Of a DNA stretch of 64,000 nucleotides, positions 56,446 through 64,000 are shown piece by piece (position 1 is the first letter of the stretch; the number at the start of each line of letters is the position of its first letter). The stretch comes from Paraphoma chrysanthemicola (lineage: Eukaryota; Ascomycota; Dothideomycetes; Pleosporales; Phaeosphaeriaceae). The notes below the pieces were generated by a model. That model was not told the origin of the DNA. It did not search any database and was given only the letters and a program-made list of their open reading frames with translations. Position numbers and translations under genes: made by a program. Location of the stretch: NCBI GenBank assembly GCA_020744225.1, contig JAGMWG010000007.1:248001-312000 (forward strand). Reading direction: 5' to 3'.

Positions 56446-58296
56446 ATGATGTCTGTTAGAGCTCCCCAAAGTTACAAATATGAGCCGTTAAGATCGCAGC
56501 GTTCTATTCGCATCCTGGAGCTCTTACCTGGAGAGCAAGACGCCCCACTCTCGTGTCAACTCACCGAGTATGACAGCGCTTCACAGACTCACTACGAAGC
56601 GCTTTCCTACGTCTGGGGCGAGGCGATCTTCTCAAAGTGCATGTACGAAGTTAAGACTCATACCATCATACCTATCACCGAAAATCTAAATCATGCGCTT
56701 CAAGTTCTCCGGTCTAGGGACAGCGTTCGTCATCTCTGGGTTGATGCTGTCTGTATCAACCAAAATGGAGTAGAGGAGAAGGGTCACCAGGTACAGCACA
56801 TGGGGCAAATATACGCAGGAGCTCGGAAAGTGATCGTTTGGCTTGGTAGCGAAGGTGGTCGAGAATCATTCCGATTGCTCAAGGCTCTGTTTCAGCAGGT
56901 CGTGAACAATCAGCAACTCGCATCGAGAGAGCGTGGCCGGGAGAAATGGGAGAACTTAGTCCTTGCATGCACCAACTCACAGGCAATGAGCAAGCTGTTG
57001 GCAAGCGAATGGTTCAAAAGGGTATGGATTGTGCAAGAGCTAGTCTTGGCGTGCGACGTACGACTACAATGCGGCTATTCGAGCATAGCGTATGGCGTTT
57101 TTGAAATTGCCATAAAAACTCTGTGGAAGAGACACTTTACTGAGACAGTCCCAGAAGCACAAAAGGCTAGTACGACATTTTTGTACCATCTCGACCTCGT
57201 TTACGACCTCCTGTCCTTTCGGGAGGAATGGCGTTCAACAGAGGACTCCCCAATGTCACTGTATATGTGTTGCTGGAGTTTGAGTGACAAGGTCCGAGAA
57301 TGCAGCGATGAGCGGGACAGGATCTACGCGTTCCTTGGCCTCGCCAGGGAAGAAAGTCGAATTGAAGCAAACTACAATCTCACTCTTGATGAGATACGAT
57401 TGGAGACGACCTGGAAGAGCCTCGTTGCGGGCGAGTATGATGTTCTCTACACCGCCGTAGGCTGTGACTCAGACGCGGCAACATCTTCTTTCGTGGGCCG
57501 CATGTCTGAAATGGATTTCGAAGCAACAGACTTGATGAACCGACTCAATCGACGGGGCTTCAGAGCTGGGCTCTCTCGAACTCCGATTGCGAGACCTCTT
57601 AGACCCGGATCTCTGGGCATTCGAGGAGTAACTGTGGACTGTGTAGACGATGTACGGCCTGTCAAGTTCAGAGCATGTTCAAATGGTAACAGAAGTCAGG
57701 TTGGATGGACAAATCTAAAAGAATTATACGATTTATTTGTGCCGCCTAAGCCGGACAACAACGACGCCTCATCTGATCCAATGTGGGACGAGTGGTGGCG
57801 CATGAGGCAGAAGTTCTGGCAGACAGTCATACTGAGCTTGGGTTTGGCCGAGCGTGGGGATTTTTCCAATGCAAGTTTCAACGACGTTTCATTCATCTAC
57901 TTCAATGATGATATGCTGAAAGAGGAAGTGTGGTTGAACGACCCAGCGTGTTTGTGGCTGGCTAGTACTTTCCGGACACGCTGTTTTTTTAAGACCAGCA
58001 AGGGTTACATGGGCAGAGGCCCGGATTCTACTAGACAAGGAGACAAAGTGGTGATTTTCGATGGTGCCGAGACGCCCTTCCTCCTCCGAGAAATCGGAGG
58101 CGATGCCGATACGAAGAGGTACAAGCTGGTCGGAGACTGTTACTTGCAAGGCTGGATGGATGGAGAGTATTGTGACCACGAAATTGTTGACGAAGTCAAA
58201 GAGAAGCCAAGTGGTCGATTAGCGAGATGGAAGGCGAAATTTAGGTCCTCTCGCGACACGTCCGTCCTTCGCAGCGAGGAATTTGTCATATGTTAA
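56446..58296 (+). CDS. HET-domain (heterokaryon incompatibility) protein
   Basis: Intronless, 616 aa, start at the first of two adjacent Met codons (an upstream frame extends to 56368 without ATG). The HET domain (about 51-210) shows YEALSYVWG (51-59), LWVDAVCINQNGVEEKGHQV (97-116), QIYAGARKVIVWLG and SEWFKRVWIVQELVLACDVR. HET domains are TIR-related and trigger cell death on allorecognition or pathogen sensing in filamentous fungi; the partner here is unknown. The C-terminal ~400 residues include CSDERDRIYAFLGLA, conserved in this class, and a late GDKVVIFDGAETPFLLREIG then YKLVGDCYLQGWMDGE block typical of long HET proteins. No NACHT or WD repeats. Flanked on both sides by the same repeat family. 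Confidence 0.92.
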   Translation: MMSVRAPQSYKYEPLRSQRSIRILELLPGEQDAPLSCQLTEYDSASQTHYEALSYVWGEAIFSKCMYEVKTHTIIPITENLNHALQVLRSRDSVRHLWVDAVCINQNGVEEKGHQVQHMGQIYAGARKVIVWLGSEGGRESFRLLKALFQQVVNNQQLASRERGREKWENLVLACTNSQAMSKLLASEWFKRVWIVQELVLACDVRLQCGYSSIAYGVFEIAIKTLWKRHFTETVPEAQKASTTFLYHLDLVYDLLSFREEWRSTEDSPMSLYMCCWSLSDKVRECSDERDRIYAFLGLAREESRIEANYNLTLDEIRLETTWKSLVAGEYDVLYTAVGCDSDAATSSFVGRMSEMDFEATDLMNRLNRRGFRAGLSRTPIARPLRPGSLGIRGVTVDCVDDVRPVKFRACSNGNRSQVGWTNLKELYDLFVPPKPDNNDASSDPMWDEWWRMRQKFWQTVILSLGLAERGDFSNASFNDVSFIYFNDDMLKEEVWLNDPACLWLASTFRTRCFFKTSKGYMGRGPDSTRQGDKVVIFDGAETPFLLREIGGDADTKRYKLVGDCYLQGWMDGEYCDHEIVDEVKEKPSGRLARWKAKFRSSRDTSVLRSEEFVIC

Positions 58297-58330
58297 GAGA
58301 TGGTGGTACTTTTAGTACTTCCTATGTTAC

Positions 58331-58808
58331 TATTCTAGGAAGGTAAGTAAAGATACTGTTGATGCCTTGCAAGCACGCTCGGTCTAAGCATTCACTTATT
58401 GAAGCTACACACACGTACTCACATAAACATCCTCGCTTACTACTTTAAGAGGCTTTTTAGAAAACACTAATGCGTTACACACACGCTATATATAATTACT
58501 CTACTGTGTACTTACCTTGATATTACCTTATTAGGAAAGTCCCTGTCACAGTGTTGATGCCTTGCACACACGCTAAGATTCCTAACACACACACTATTCA
58601 CGTTGTATATACAACTACCCCGCACGGCACACAGGCGCTACTTTGAATATGCCGCTCTAGAAAGTTATGAGAATGCCCGTTGATGGCATGCAACTACGCG
58701 CTAGAATCGCATTTCAATCACATACAATTACGCCCTGACATGCACACACTTCCAATTTGCCGTTTTGGGAAAGCATCCGGAAGGCTGTTGATATCTTGCA
58801 ATTACGGT
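58331..58808 (+). repeat. Right block of the degenerate repeat family, at least five units
   Basis: Units at 58331-58379, 58452-58487 (shortened), 58524-58574, 58651-58702 and 58759-58808. Each has an AGGAA(A)G-type first half and a TGTTGATGCCTTGCA-type second half, most ending ACACGCT. Spacing between cores is roughly 85-125 bp, so the true unit is about 110 bp including less conserved flank (ACTTT then TGCCG before, ACACAC/TTACG after). The copies are diverged, implying age. Begins about 35 bp after the HET stop codon. Confidence 0.65.
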
Positions 58809-58917
58809 TTACAGCCATCGAGATTACAAGGGGCCAGCCGCTTTCACAGGGAGATGCATATATGCATATTCTTTTTGCTTTCGAACACTCTATCAGGGTA
58901 TATGGCATCCCAATCCC

Positions 58918-60285
58918 TCAAGCCCACTTCATCTGATAACTTGACTCAGGTAATCTAATTGCCTCTACACCATGACCATCCTCACTACTCGTTCTTGCAC
59001 TCGCCCTAGCACTCGCAGTCGTGAACCCTTCCCCCACCAACGCCTCCTGACTCCTCTCCCTCGTCAACTCGCTAAACTCAATATCCGTCTCGACACATTT
59101 CGTAATCTCGCCCTTCCTCGCGCTGCCATGCCCAATCACCTTACCCTTACTCCCACCACCGTATGCATAGCTCCTCTTGCCGTTCTCCCGGGATGTGTAT
59201 GATTGATCGGTTGACAAGGGTTGGCCGCGCAGACGACGTATACCGCGACGCACGTGCTTCACAAACGCAGGCGCGACAGGAAGACATGCGGCCAGGAAGC
59301 CGAAAGTGAGTTCTGGCTCGACCCATTTGCCCATTTGGCCCGCGACGAAAGTAAGATCTGCTGTATAATTCAAGCGCACGGCGTAGAAGAGCCGGACTGC
59401 AGATGCTATACATGCCAATCCGCCGAGTGCAAAGACAGCGCTGAGTCCGATTTTGCGTTTCCGGTCCATTTTCAATTTCCAGATTACTGGCTGTGGGAGG
59501 AGCACGGTGATAAGGTCGCTGAGTGTGTTGATGCTCGCTGATATAATGTGCAGGACGAGATGGTGCGGCGTGCAATACCCGGGGACGCGAAAATCCCAGG
59601 CTTTGCGCAGCGGGCGGCATTGGAGCCATTGGAAAAAGAACAGGGCGAGGTAGAATGCGACGTTGAGGAAGATGAAGAAGTCTATTGTGACGCGTAAGAG
59701 GAAGCGCGTAGTGGTGCGCTGCGAGGGGTCACTGGATCCAGTTCGCGGGAGGACGATTCTGCGTATTTGCAGGATGATGGCGACTTTCAGTGGTAAAGCA
59801 ACGATGCAGTAGAGGGCGGTCGAAATTTGGAAGAGCTGGTGGAGAGGTTCAGCGTGAGATGAGTGAAATATACTGGGAGGCACTGACCTTGGATTGCCGA
59901 ATTGCACTTCGGACTGTAATGTCCCACTGGTGTACTCCCAAGGGCAAGTCTTCCATGATAAAGACGATGGCGTGGAAGCCAGCGAATGCTATCCAGGCAG
60001 CAAAAAGCCACCCTGTCAACCATTAGCATTGCACTCTGTACTCGCACCCCGCTCATGCTCTTAGCAATGTTCAAGCTTACAGTCTTCAGGTAGCATCCTT
60101 CGCACGACGAATTGTTTTGTGTATAGTCTCATCCATACTGCAAGCGTCGCCAGAGTGAGCTGCAGGACAGCGAGTTCGGGTTGCCTGAGGCTAGGCGGGT
60201 TTTCAAACTTAGGAATAACGCCTGGAGGTGGAGCGAGTGCAGGGAGGTTGAGAAATTCCTCCGAGTCTGGAGGCGGAAGTTTCAT
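58918..60285 (-). CDS. Fungal rhodopsin-domain (PTH11-type) integral membrane protein
   Basis: Exons 60285-60081, 60012-59888 and 59835-58918, introns 68 and 52 nt, 415 aa. Seven hydrophobic helices: PELAVLQLTLATLAVWMRLY, WLFAAWIAFAGFHAIVFIM, LFQISTALYCIVALPLKVAI, FFIFLNVAFYLALFFFQW, HIISASINTLSDLITVLLPQ, GLSAVFALGGLACIASAVRL and ELTFGFLAACLPVAPAFVKH. CRPLRKAWDF and TLSDLITVLLPQPVIWKLKM are signatures of this very large Pezizomycotina family (Pfam rhodopsin_dom_fungi). The C-terminal ~110 residues are cytosolic, Ser/Gly/Arg-rich. Family members are candidate GPCR-like surface receptors; ligand unknown. The stop lies only about 110 bp beyond the last repeat unit. Confidence 0.9.
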
Positions 60286-61082
60286 CGCGAAGAAGTCTCA
60301 TACGAGGTTTGGGATGTTCTCTTCGCTCGGCACTTCCAGAGAAGCCAGATGGATACGGGAGTCAAGGTACCAATTCATGGAACCCTGAGCAAGTTGTACT
60401 GTTGCACAAGGCAATGACTTGCAGCGCCACTTCCCAGGTATGGTTCCCGTGCCGCATGTTGCCTTTAGCCTCTTGAACCTTAAGGCGTACAGCATACGCA
60501 GATCGAATGAGCATCGCCCGTCCTGCAGTGACGGAGATCACGATGCCGTTCTAGGATCTCGTTATGCCCATTTAGGACTATGTGCGATTGGCGGAAGATA
60601 CGTCCAGAAGCTTTAGGTCGTTCTCGCTGTCGTTCTCGCTACAGGTTGTCTGCGTAAGACGCGCTATCGGCAGGGGCCGAGCACGCATCATTTACCCAAA
60701 GAATGCGGGGGCCGAACCTAGGCTGCTTGGTGTGACACTTTGGCTTGTGATTCGCCCAATCACCATCGTTGCTATAAAGCAATATGCAGGTATTTCACTT
60801 TGAAACCTCGCTGGGAAGTAATTGATTACAAATTCGCTTGTTATTGAAGATCATGCACGATGCGAACCAAAATCCGCATTCTTGGGAGTGGCAATGTTGT
60901 GATGTCGTGAAGGCGTTGTATTTATCCTAGCATGTACCTTAGCTACCAATCGCATGGAGCAGATCATAACCAGACTTTACGACTCGAACCCTGGACCAAA
61001 CTCCGGAGAATCCAAAGGGTGGTTTCCGGAAATCTGGAAAATCCCGCTCCCCCGCGCTCCCCCGCCATCATTGCCGCTAGTG
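60286..61082. other. Intergenic, 800 bp, nothing recognised
   Basis: The 5' flank of the rhodopsin-like gene and the 3' flank of PRP16. Frames of up to 78 codons only. A GGGTTCGAGTC string near 60,980 (minus strand) resembles a tRNA B box but no cloverleaf can be folded around it. Confidence 0.5.
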
Positions 61083-64000
61083 TCAACGCCGTCGAAACTT
61101 TGATTTGGCCCCAATGACTGGTCTTCTCACAACGCCATCGTCCACCTGTTTTTTGGTGTTCAGAATGGCCTTCTTGATTAGAGGACCATTCTCTTCTTCT
61201 GCAATTCGACGCTCTTCACGCGCCTTGTCTTTAGCCATCTGCGCTTCCAGCTCAGCTTTCCGGTTGAACTCAGTCTCCATCACGCGCTTATCGCGAGCCG
61301 AGTAGCCTTTTTCTTTGATGGAGTAGAATACTGCGCCTAAGTCTGCGAGCCAGTGAGGATCAACAGAGGTGACGCAGGACATGTACTCTTTTGACGTAAG
61401 GATGAGTTCGTGATAGACCACATAATCAGGCAGATAGCCGAGACCATACAGTGCGCTTGTGGGGTGCAATTGTATGGTCACGCTCGTGCGCAAATTGATG
61501 TACTCGCCAATACCCTTGACCTTGGCCGCTTGATGGTAATAACCCGAACAGATGCACTTGCGAATAATGTCCCAGTCGGTCCCGCAACTGACGAGTGGCA
61601 TCTTCTGCTTTTCCATAATGTCGCGAATCTGATCTCGAATCTCTTTTGCCCTTCGAAGTGCCTTAGGGTGCAGGAAGTGGCGTACGCACCAGCCGTCTGA
61701 GTGGCCATTTACTCTCCACTGGGTGTAGATGTGAAGTAATGTGAGATGATCCGACTCTGGGACGAAGAATTTCTCGTGTGCGGCATCCGACTCTTCTTGA
61801 CGTTCCTTTGGTCGATAAAGAACGCTAGGCACGGAGAGCATCGCCACGATAGTTAGCATCTCTTCGCTGCACTCGTACTCCACGGCCGTGATAACAAGTT
61901 TCGCAAGAGACGGATCCATCGGAAAAGCAGTCATTGTGCGTCCAAGTGATGTAAGATCACCAATGTTGTCGAGCGCACCTAGTGCCCACAGATCAAACAG
62001 CGAAGTCGTGATTGTGTCTTGAGGAGGTGGGTCCATGAAATCAAAGTCGAGGAGATCCTTCACACCCAGCGACTTGAGGAGAAGGACAGTGTTTGCTAGA
62101 TTGGTCCGCTGGATTTCGGGAATGGTCTGAATGTAAAATTCGTCCCGAAACGCCCTTTCTGTGTACAGGTGAAAGCATTTGCCAGGCCCAGTACGTCCAG
62201 CACGTCCAGCACGCTGTGATGCGTTCGCTTGTGAGATTGGGGTGATCTGAAGAGTGTCCATACCCATCTTTGGGTTGTAGACTTTGAGCTTCGAAAACCC
62301 AGAGTCAACGACGTACATGATACCGTCTACTGTCAAACTCGTCTCTGCAATGTTGGTGGCCACGATGACTTTGCGGACTCCCGGTGCGGCGCGGTCGAAG
62401 ATCTTGGCTTGTAGGTCTGCAGGCATCTGGCTGTAGATTGGCAAGATACTGAGCTTTGGAGGGTCATTCAGAAGCTTCAGCCGCTCAGCCACAAGCTCGC
62501 AGGTGATCTCAATGTCTTCTTGACCTGTCATAAAGACCAGTATATCGCCAGGACCTTGAGAAACATGTATCGCCAAGACTTGTTTGACGGCACTGTCTAC
62601 ATAGTCTTCACATGGTGATCGCGAGTACTGGATGTCGACTGGGAACGTGCGTCCTGGAATGATGAATTCCGGAGCGCCTCCGTAAAAGCGCGAGAATCGA
62701 TCCGCGTTCATCGTTGCAGATGTGACGATCAGCTTCAGGTCGCGTCTTCGAGCAAGTACCTTCTTGATGAGACCCATTAGCACATCGGTATTCAAGGCTC
62801 TCTCGTGGGCCTCGTCCATGATGATGCAGGAGTATCTGTCCAGGTCTGACTCGTTGAGTGACTCTCGGAGCAGGACACCGTCAGTCATGTACTTGATCTT
62901 GGTTTCTTTACTTGTGCAGTCCTCGAAACGGATCGCATAACCCACAAGCCCGCCCAGCTTAACTTCCATCTCTTCACTGACACGCTTTGCAACGCTCATA
63001 GCTGCGACGCGACGAGGCTGCGTACACCCAATGAGGCCCTGGTTGGCGTATCCATCCTCATACAAGAACTGGGTCAACTGTGTTGTTTTTCCAGAGCCTG
63101 TCTGGCCGACCACGATGATGACTTGATTGTCTCGTATGACCCGTAAAAGGTCTTCTCGCACTGCAAATGCCGGGAGATACTGTCTCTGTTCTCTGAGCGT
63201 CTTGCTCTTACTGAAAGCGCTAGCTCCTTCCTGCTTGCTGAGATGCTGCGCGAACTTGCTGCCACCATTCTTTTCATCCTCTCCGGGCATCGGAGCGGCG
63301 CTGTCCCCATCGTCGTCTTTGACTCCCATGATGTTGCCTAGCGTCGTTCCCTTTGCGCTTGTGGCTTCTTGTGCGTGTTTTTGACGCTCTTTCTGCTGCC
63401 TTTTCTCCTTCACAACGCGGCTGCCTCTGCGACTGAACACAGCCATGTCACTCTGGGGGTCTCGGACCGCAGGCACAGGATCGATCTGCTTGGTGAAGAC
63501 CGTCTTCCCGTCCAAGAATGGAGGCTTCAGATCATGGACCAGAATGTGAACCCGCATGCCTTCGTCATCGTCGTTGAAATCATCGTCGAAGTGCCTCCTC
63601 TGTGCGACTCCAGACTGCAGCATTCGATTCGTCTCCCAAGCATCCACATCCTTCTGCTTCTGCTGCGCCCTCATACTGGCGCGATTATTCTGCTTCTTCT
63701 CTGTCAAGGCAGCCTCTCTTTGCGCATCCAGCCAGGAGCTTTCTGCGCCGCCGAAAGGATTGTGCGTGTCGTCGCCGAATGTATGGCCATTCTCTTCACC
63801 GCCGTACCAGTCGCGGTCTAATGCCATGGAATCAAAATCCTCCACCAGAGGCTCTGGCCCCGCAAAGGACTTCTGGTGTGGAGTTTCGCCATTGTCATTG
63901 ATGCGCGGCGTGTGGGCTCGAGATGATGCGGGCGAGTCACGGTGCTGATTTGGCTTCCGAAACTTTGGGTGCGGCGCGATGGAGTACTCCTCGGGGTCGA
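61083..64000 (-). CDS. PRP16: Pre-mRNA-splicing ATP-dependent RNA helicase Prp16 (DEAH box), 5' end cut by window edge
   Basis: Spliceosomal helicase that drives remodelling after the first catalytic step. A single open frame of 972 complete codons runs to the right edge; the N-terminus lies outside. Visible N-terminal text (DPEEYSIAPHPKFRKPNQHR; MALDRDWYGGEENGHTFGDD; SSWLDAQREAALTEKKQNNR; RVHILVHDLKPPFLDGKTVF) matches Prp16 rather than Prp2 or Prp22. Helicase motifs: GQTGSGKTTQ (I), TQPRRVAAMSVAKRV (Ia), DEAH, SATM (III), TNIAETSLTVDG (V), QRAGRAGR (VI). Winged-helix, ratchet (VLLLKSLGVKDLLDFDFMDP) and OB regions (VYHELILTSKEYMSCVTSVD) follow. C-terminus GAKSKFRRR is complete. No intron in the visible part. 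Confidence 0.97.
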   Translation of the reverse strand, partial: DPEEYSIAPHPKFRKPNQHRDSPASSRAHTPRINDNGETPHQKSFAGPEPLVEDFDSMALDRDWYGGEENGHTFGDDTHNPFGGAESSWLDAQREAALTEKKQNNRASMRAQQKQKDVDAWETNRMLQSGVAQRRHFDDDFNDDDEGMRVHILVHDLKPPFLDGKTVFTKQIDPVPAVRDPQSDMAVFSRRGSRVVKEKRQQKERQKHAQEATSAKGTTLGNIMGVKDDDGDSAAPMPGEDEKNGGSKFAQHLSKQEGASAFSKSKTLREQRQYLPAFAVREDLLRVIRDNQVIIVVGQTGSGKTTQLTQFLYEDGYANQGLIGCTQPRRVAAMSVAKRVSEEMEVKLGGLVGYAIRFEDCTSKETKIKYMTDGVLLRESLNESDLDRYSCIIMDEAHERALNTDVLMGLIKKVLARRRDLKLIVTSATMNADRFSRFYGGAPEFIIPGRTFPVDIQYSRSPCEDYVDSAVKQVLAIHVSQGPGDILVFMTGQEDIEITCELVAERLKLLNDPPKLSILPIYSQMPADLQAKIFDRAAPGVRKVIVATNIAETSLTVDGIMYVVDSGFSKLKVYNPKMGMDTLQITPISQANASQRAGRAGRTGPGKCFHLYTERAFRDEFYIQTIPEIQRTNLANTVLLLKSLGVKDLLDFDFMDPPPQDTITTSLFDLWALGALDNIGDLTSLGRTMTAFPMDPSLAKLVITAVEYECSEEMLTIVAMLSVPSVLYRPKERQEESDAAHEKFFVPESDHLTLLHIYTQWRVNGHSDGWCVRHFLHPKALRRAKEIRDQIRDIMEKQKMPLVSCGTDWDIIRKCICSGYYHQAAKVKGIGEYINLRTSVTIQLHPTSALYGLGYLPDYVVYHELILTSKEYMSCVTSVDPHWLADLGAVFYSIKEKGYSARDKRVMETEFNRKAELEAQMAKDKAREERRIAEEENGPLIKKAILNTKKQVDDGVVRRPVIGAKSKFRRR

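Noticed and set aside
55844..58808. CRISPR array
   Set aside because: Direct repeats are diverged, irregularly spaced, flank a eukaryotic gene and have no cas genes; the genome is fungal.
60970..61000. tRNA B-box-like string (GGGTTCGAGTC on the minus strand)
   Set aside because: No A box at the right distance and no pairing T-stem or acceptor stem could be drawn.

Overview
This window looks like nuclear DNA of a filamentous ascomycete (Pezizomycotina, probably Dothideomycetes). Almost every gene can be rebuilt with short introns (mostly 41-60 nt) that have GT..AG ends and CTAAC/CTGAC-like branch sites. The gene set is also typical: Pal1, a HET-domain protein, a fungal rhodopsin-like membrane protein, DUF202, DUF1294, DUF2434 and DUF7721-like proteins next to conserved housekeeping genes. 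The class-level placement is inference; no rRNA, tRNA or mitochondrial marker was seen.

Layout. 1-1052: 3' part cut off of an NAD-dependent epimerase gene. 3.2-8.3 kb: divergent TOP1 and ATP3 (F1 gamma subunit). 9.6-10.5 kb: fungal hypothetical protein. 11.1-14.0 kb: RPC40 and the complex I 49-kDa subunit, divergent over 223 bp. 15.1-18.1 kb: two neighbouring low-complexity proteins that both begin MSYND, one a pure Ser-Tyr-Gly polyampholyte, one with a Gly/Arg/Asp repeat and a conserved helical tail. 18.7-22.6 kb: DUF202 membrane protein, a short leucine/proline-box protein and a secreted multicopper oxidase. 22.6-26.5 kb: gene-poor stretch with decayed coding pieces. 26.5-27.5 kb: hypothetical protein. 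28.5-33.0 kb: RSC4-like double bromodomain protein and a CaM kinase. 33.9-39.9 kb: small membrane protein, DUF1294, PAL1, USB1, ankyrin protein. 40.7-45.2 kb: FAD monooxygenase, an uncertain 200-aa ORF and a GH17 cell-wall glucanase. 46.3-55.0 kb: DUF2434 membrane protein, PPE1 methylesterase, UTP23 and a large DUF726 (TMCO4-like) protein. 55.4-58.9 kb: an accessory pocket in which a HET-domain gene sits between repeats of one degenerate ~50-110-bp family and beside a MITE-like inverted repeat. 58.9-60.3 kb: rhodopsin-like membrane protein. 61.1-64.0 kb: PRP16 helicase, running off the right edge.

There is no operon logic. Genes act in separate core processes: transcription and chromatin (TOP1, RPC40, RSC4), RNA maturation (USB1, UTP23, PRP16), respiration (ATP3, 49-kDa subunit), signalling (CMK, PPE1), and wall or morphology (GH17, PAL1). 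Exon coordinates were worked out by hand from splice signals, reading frame and remembered family motifs; no alignment or transcript data were available.
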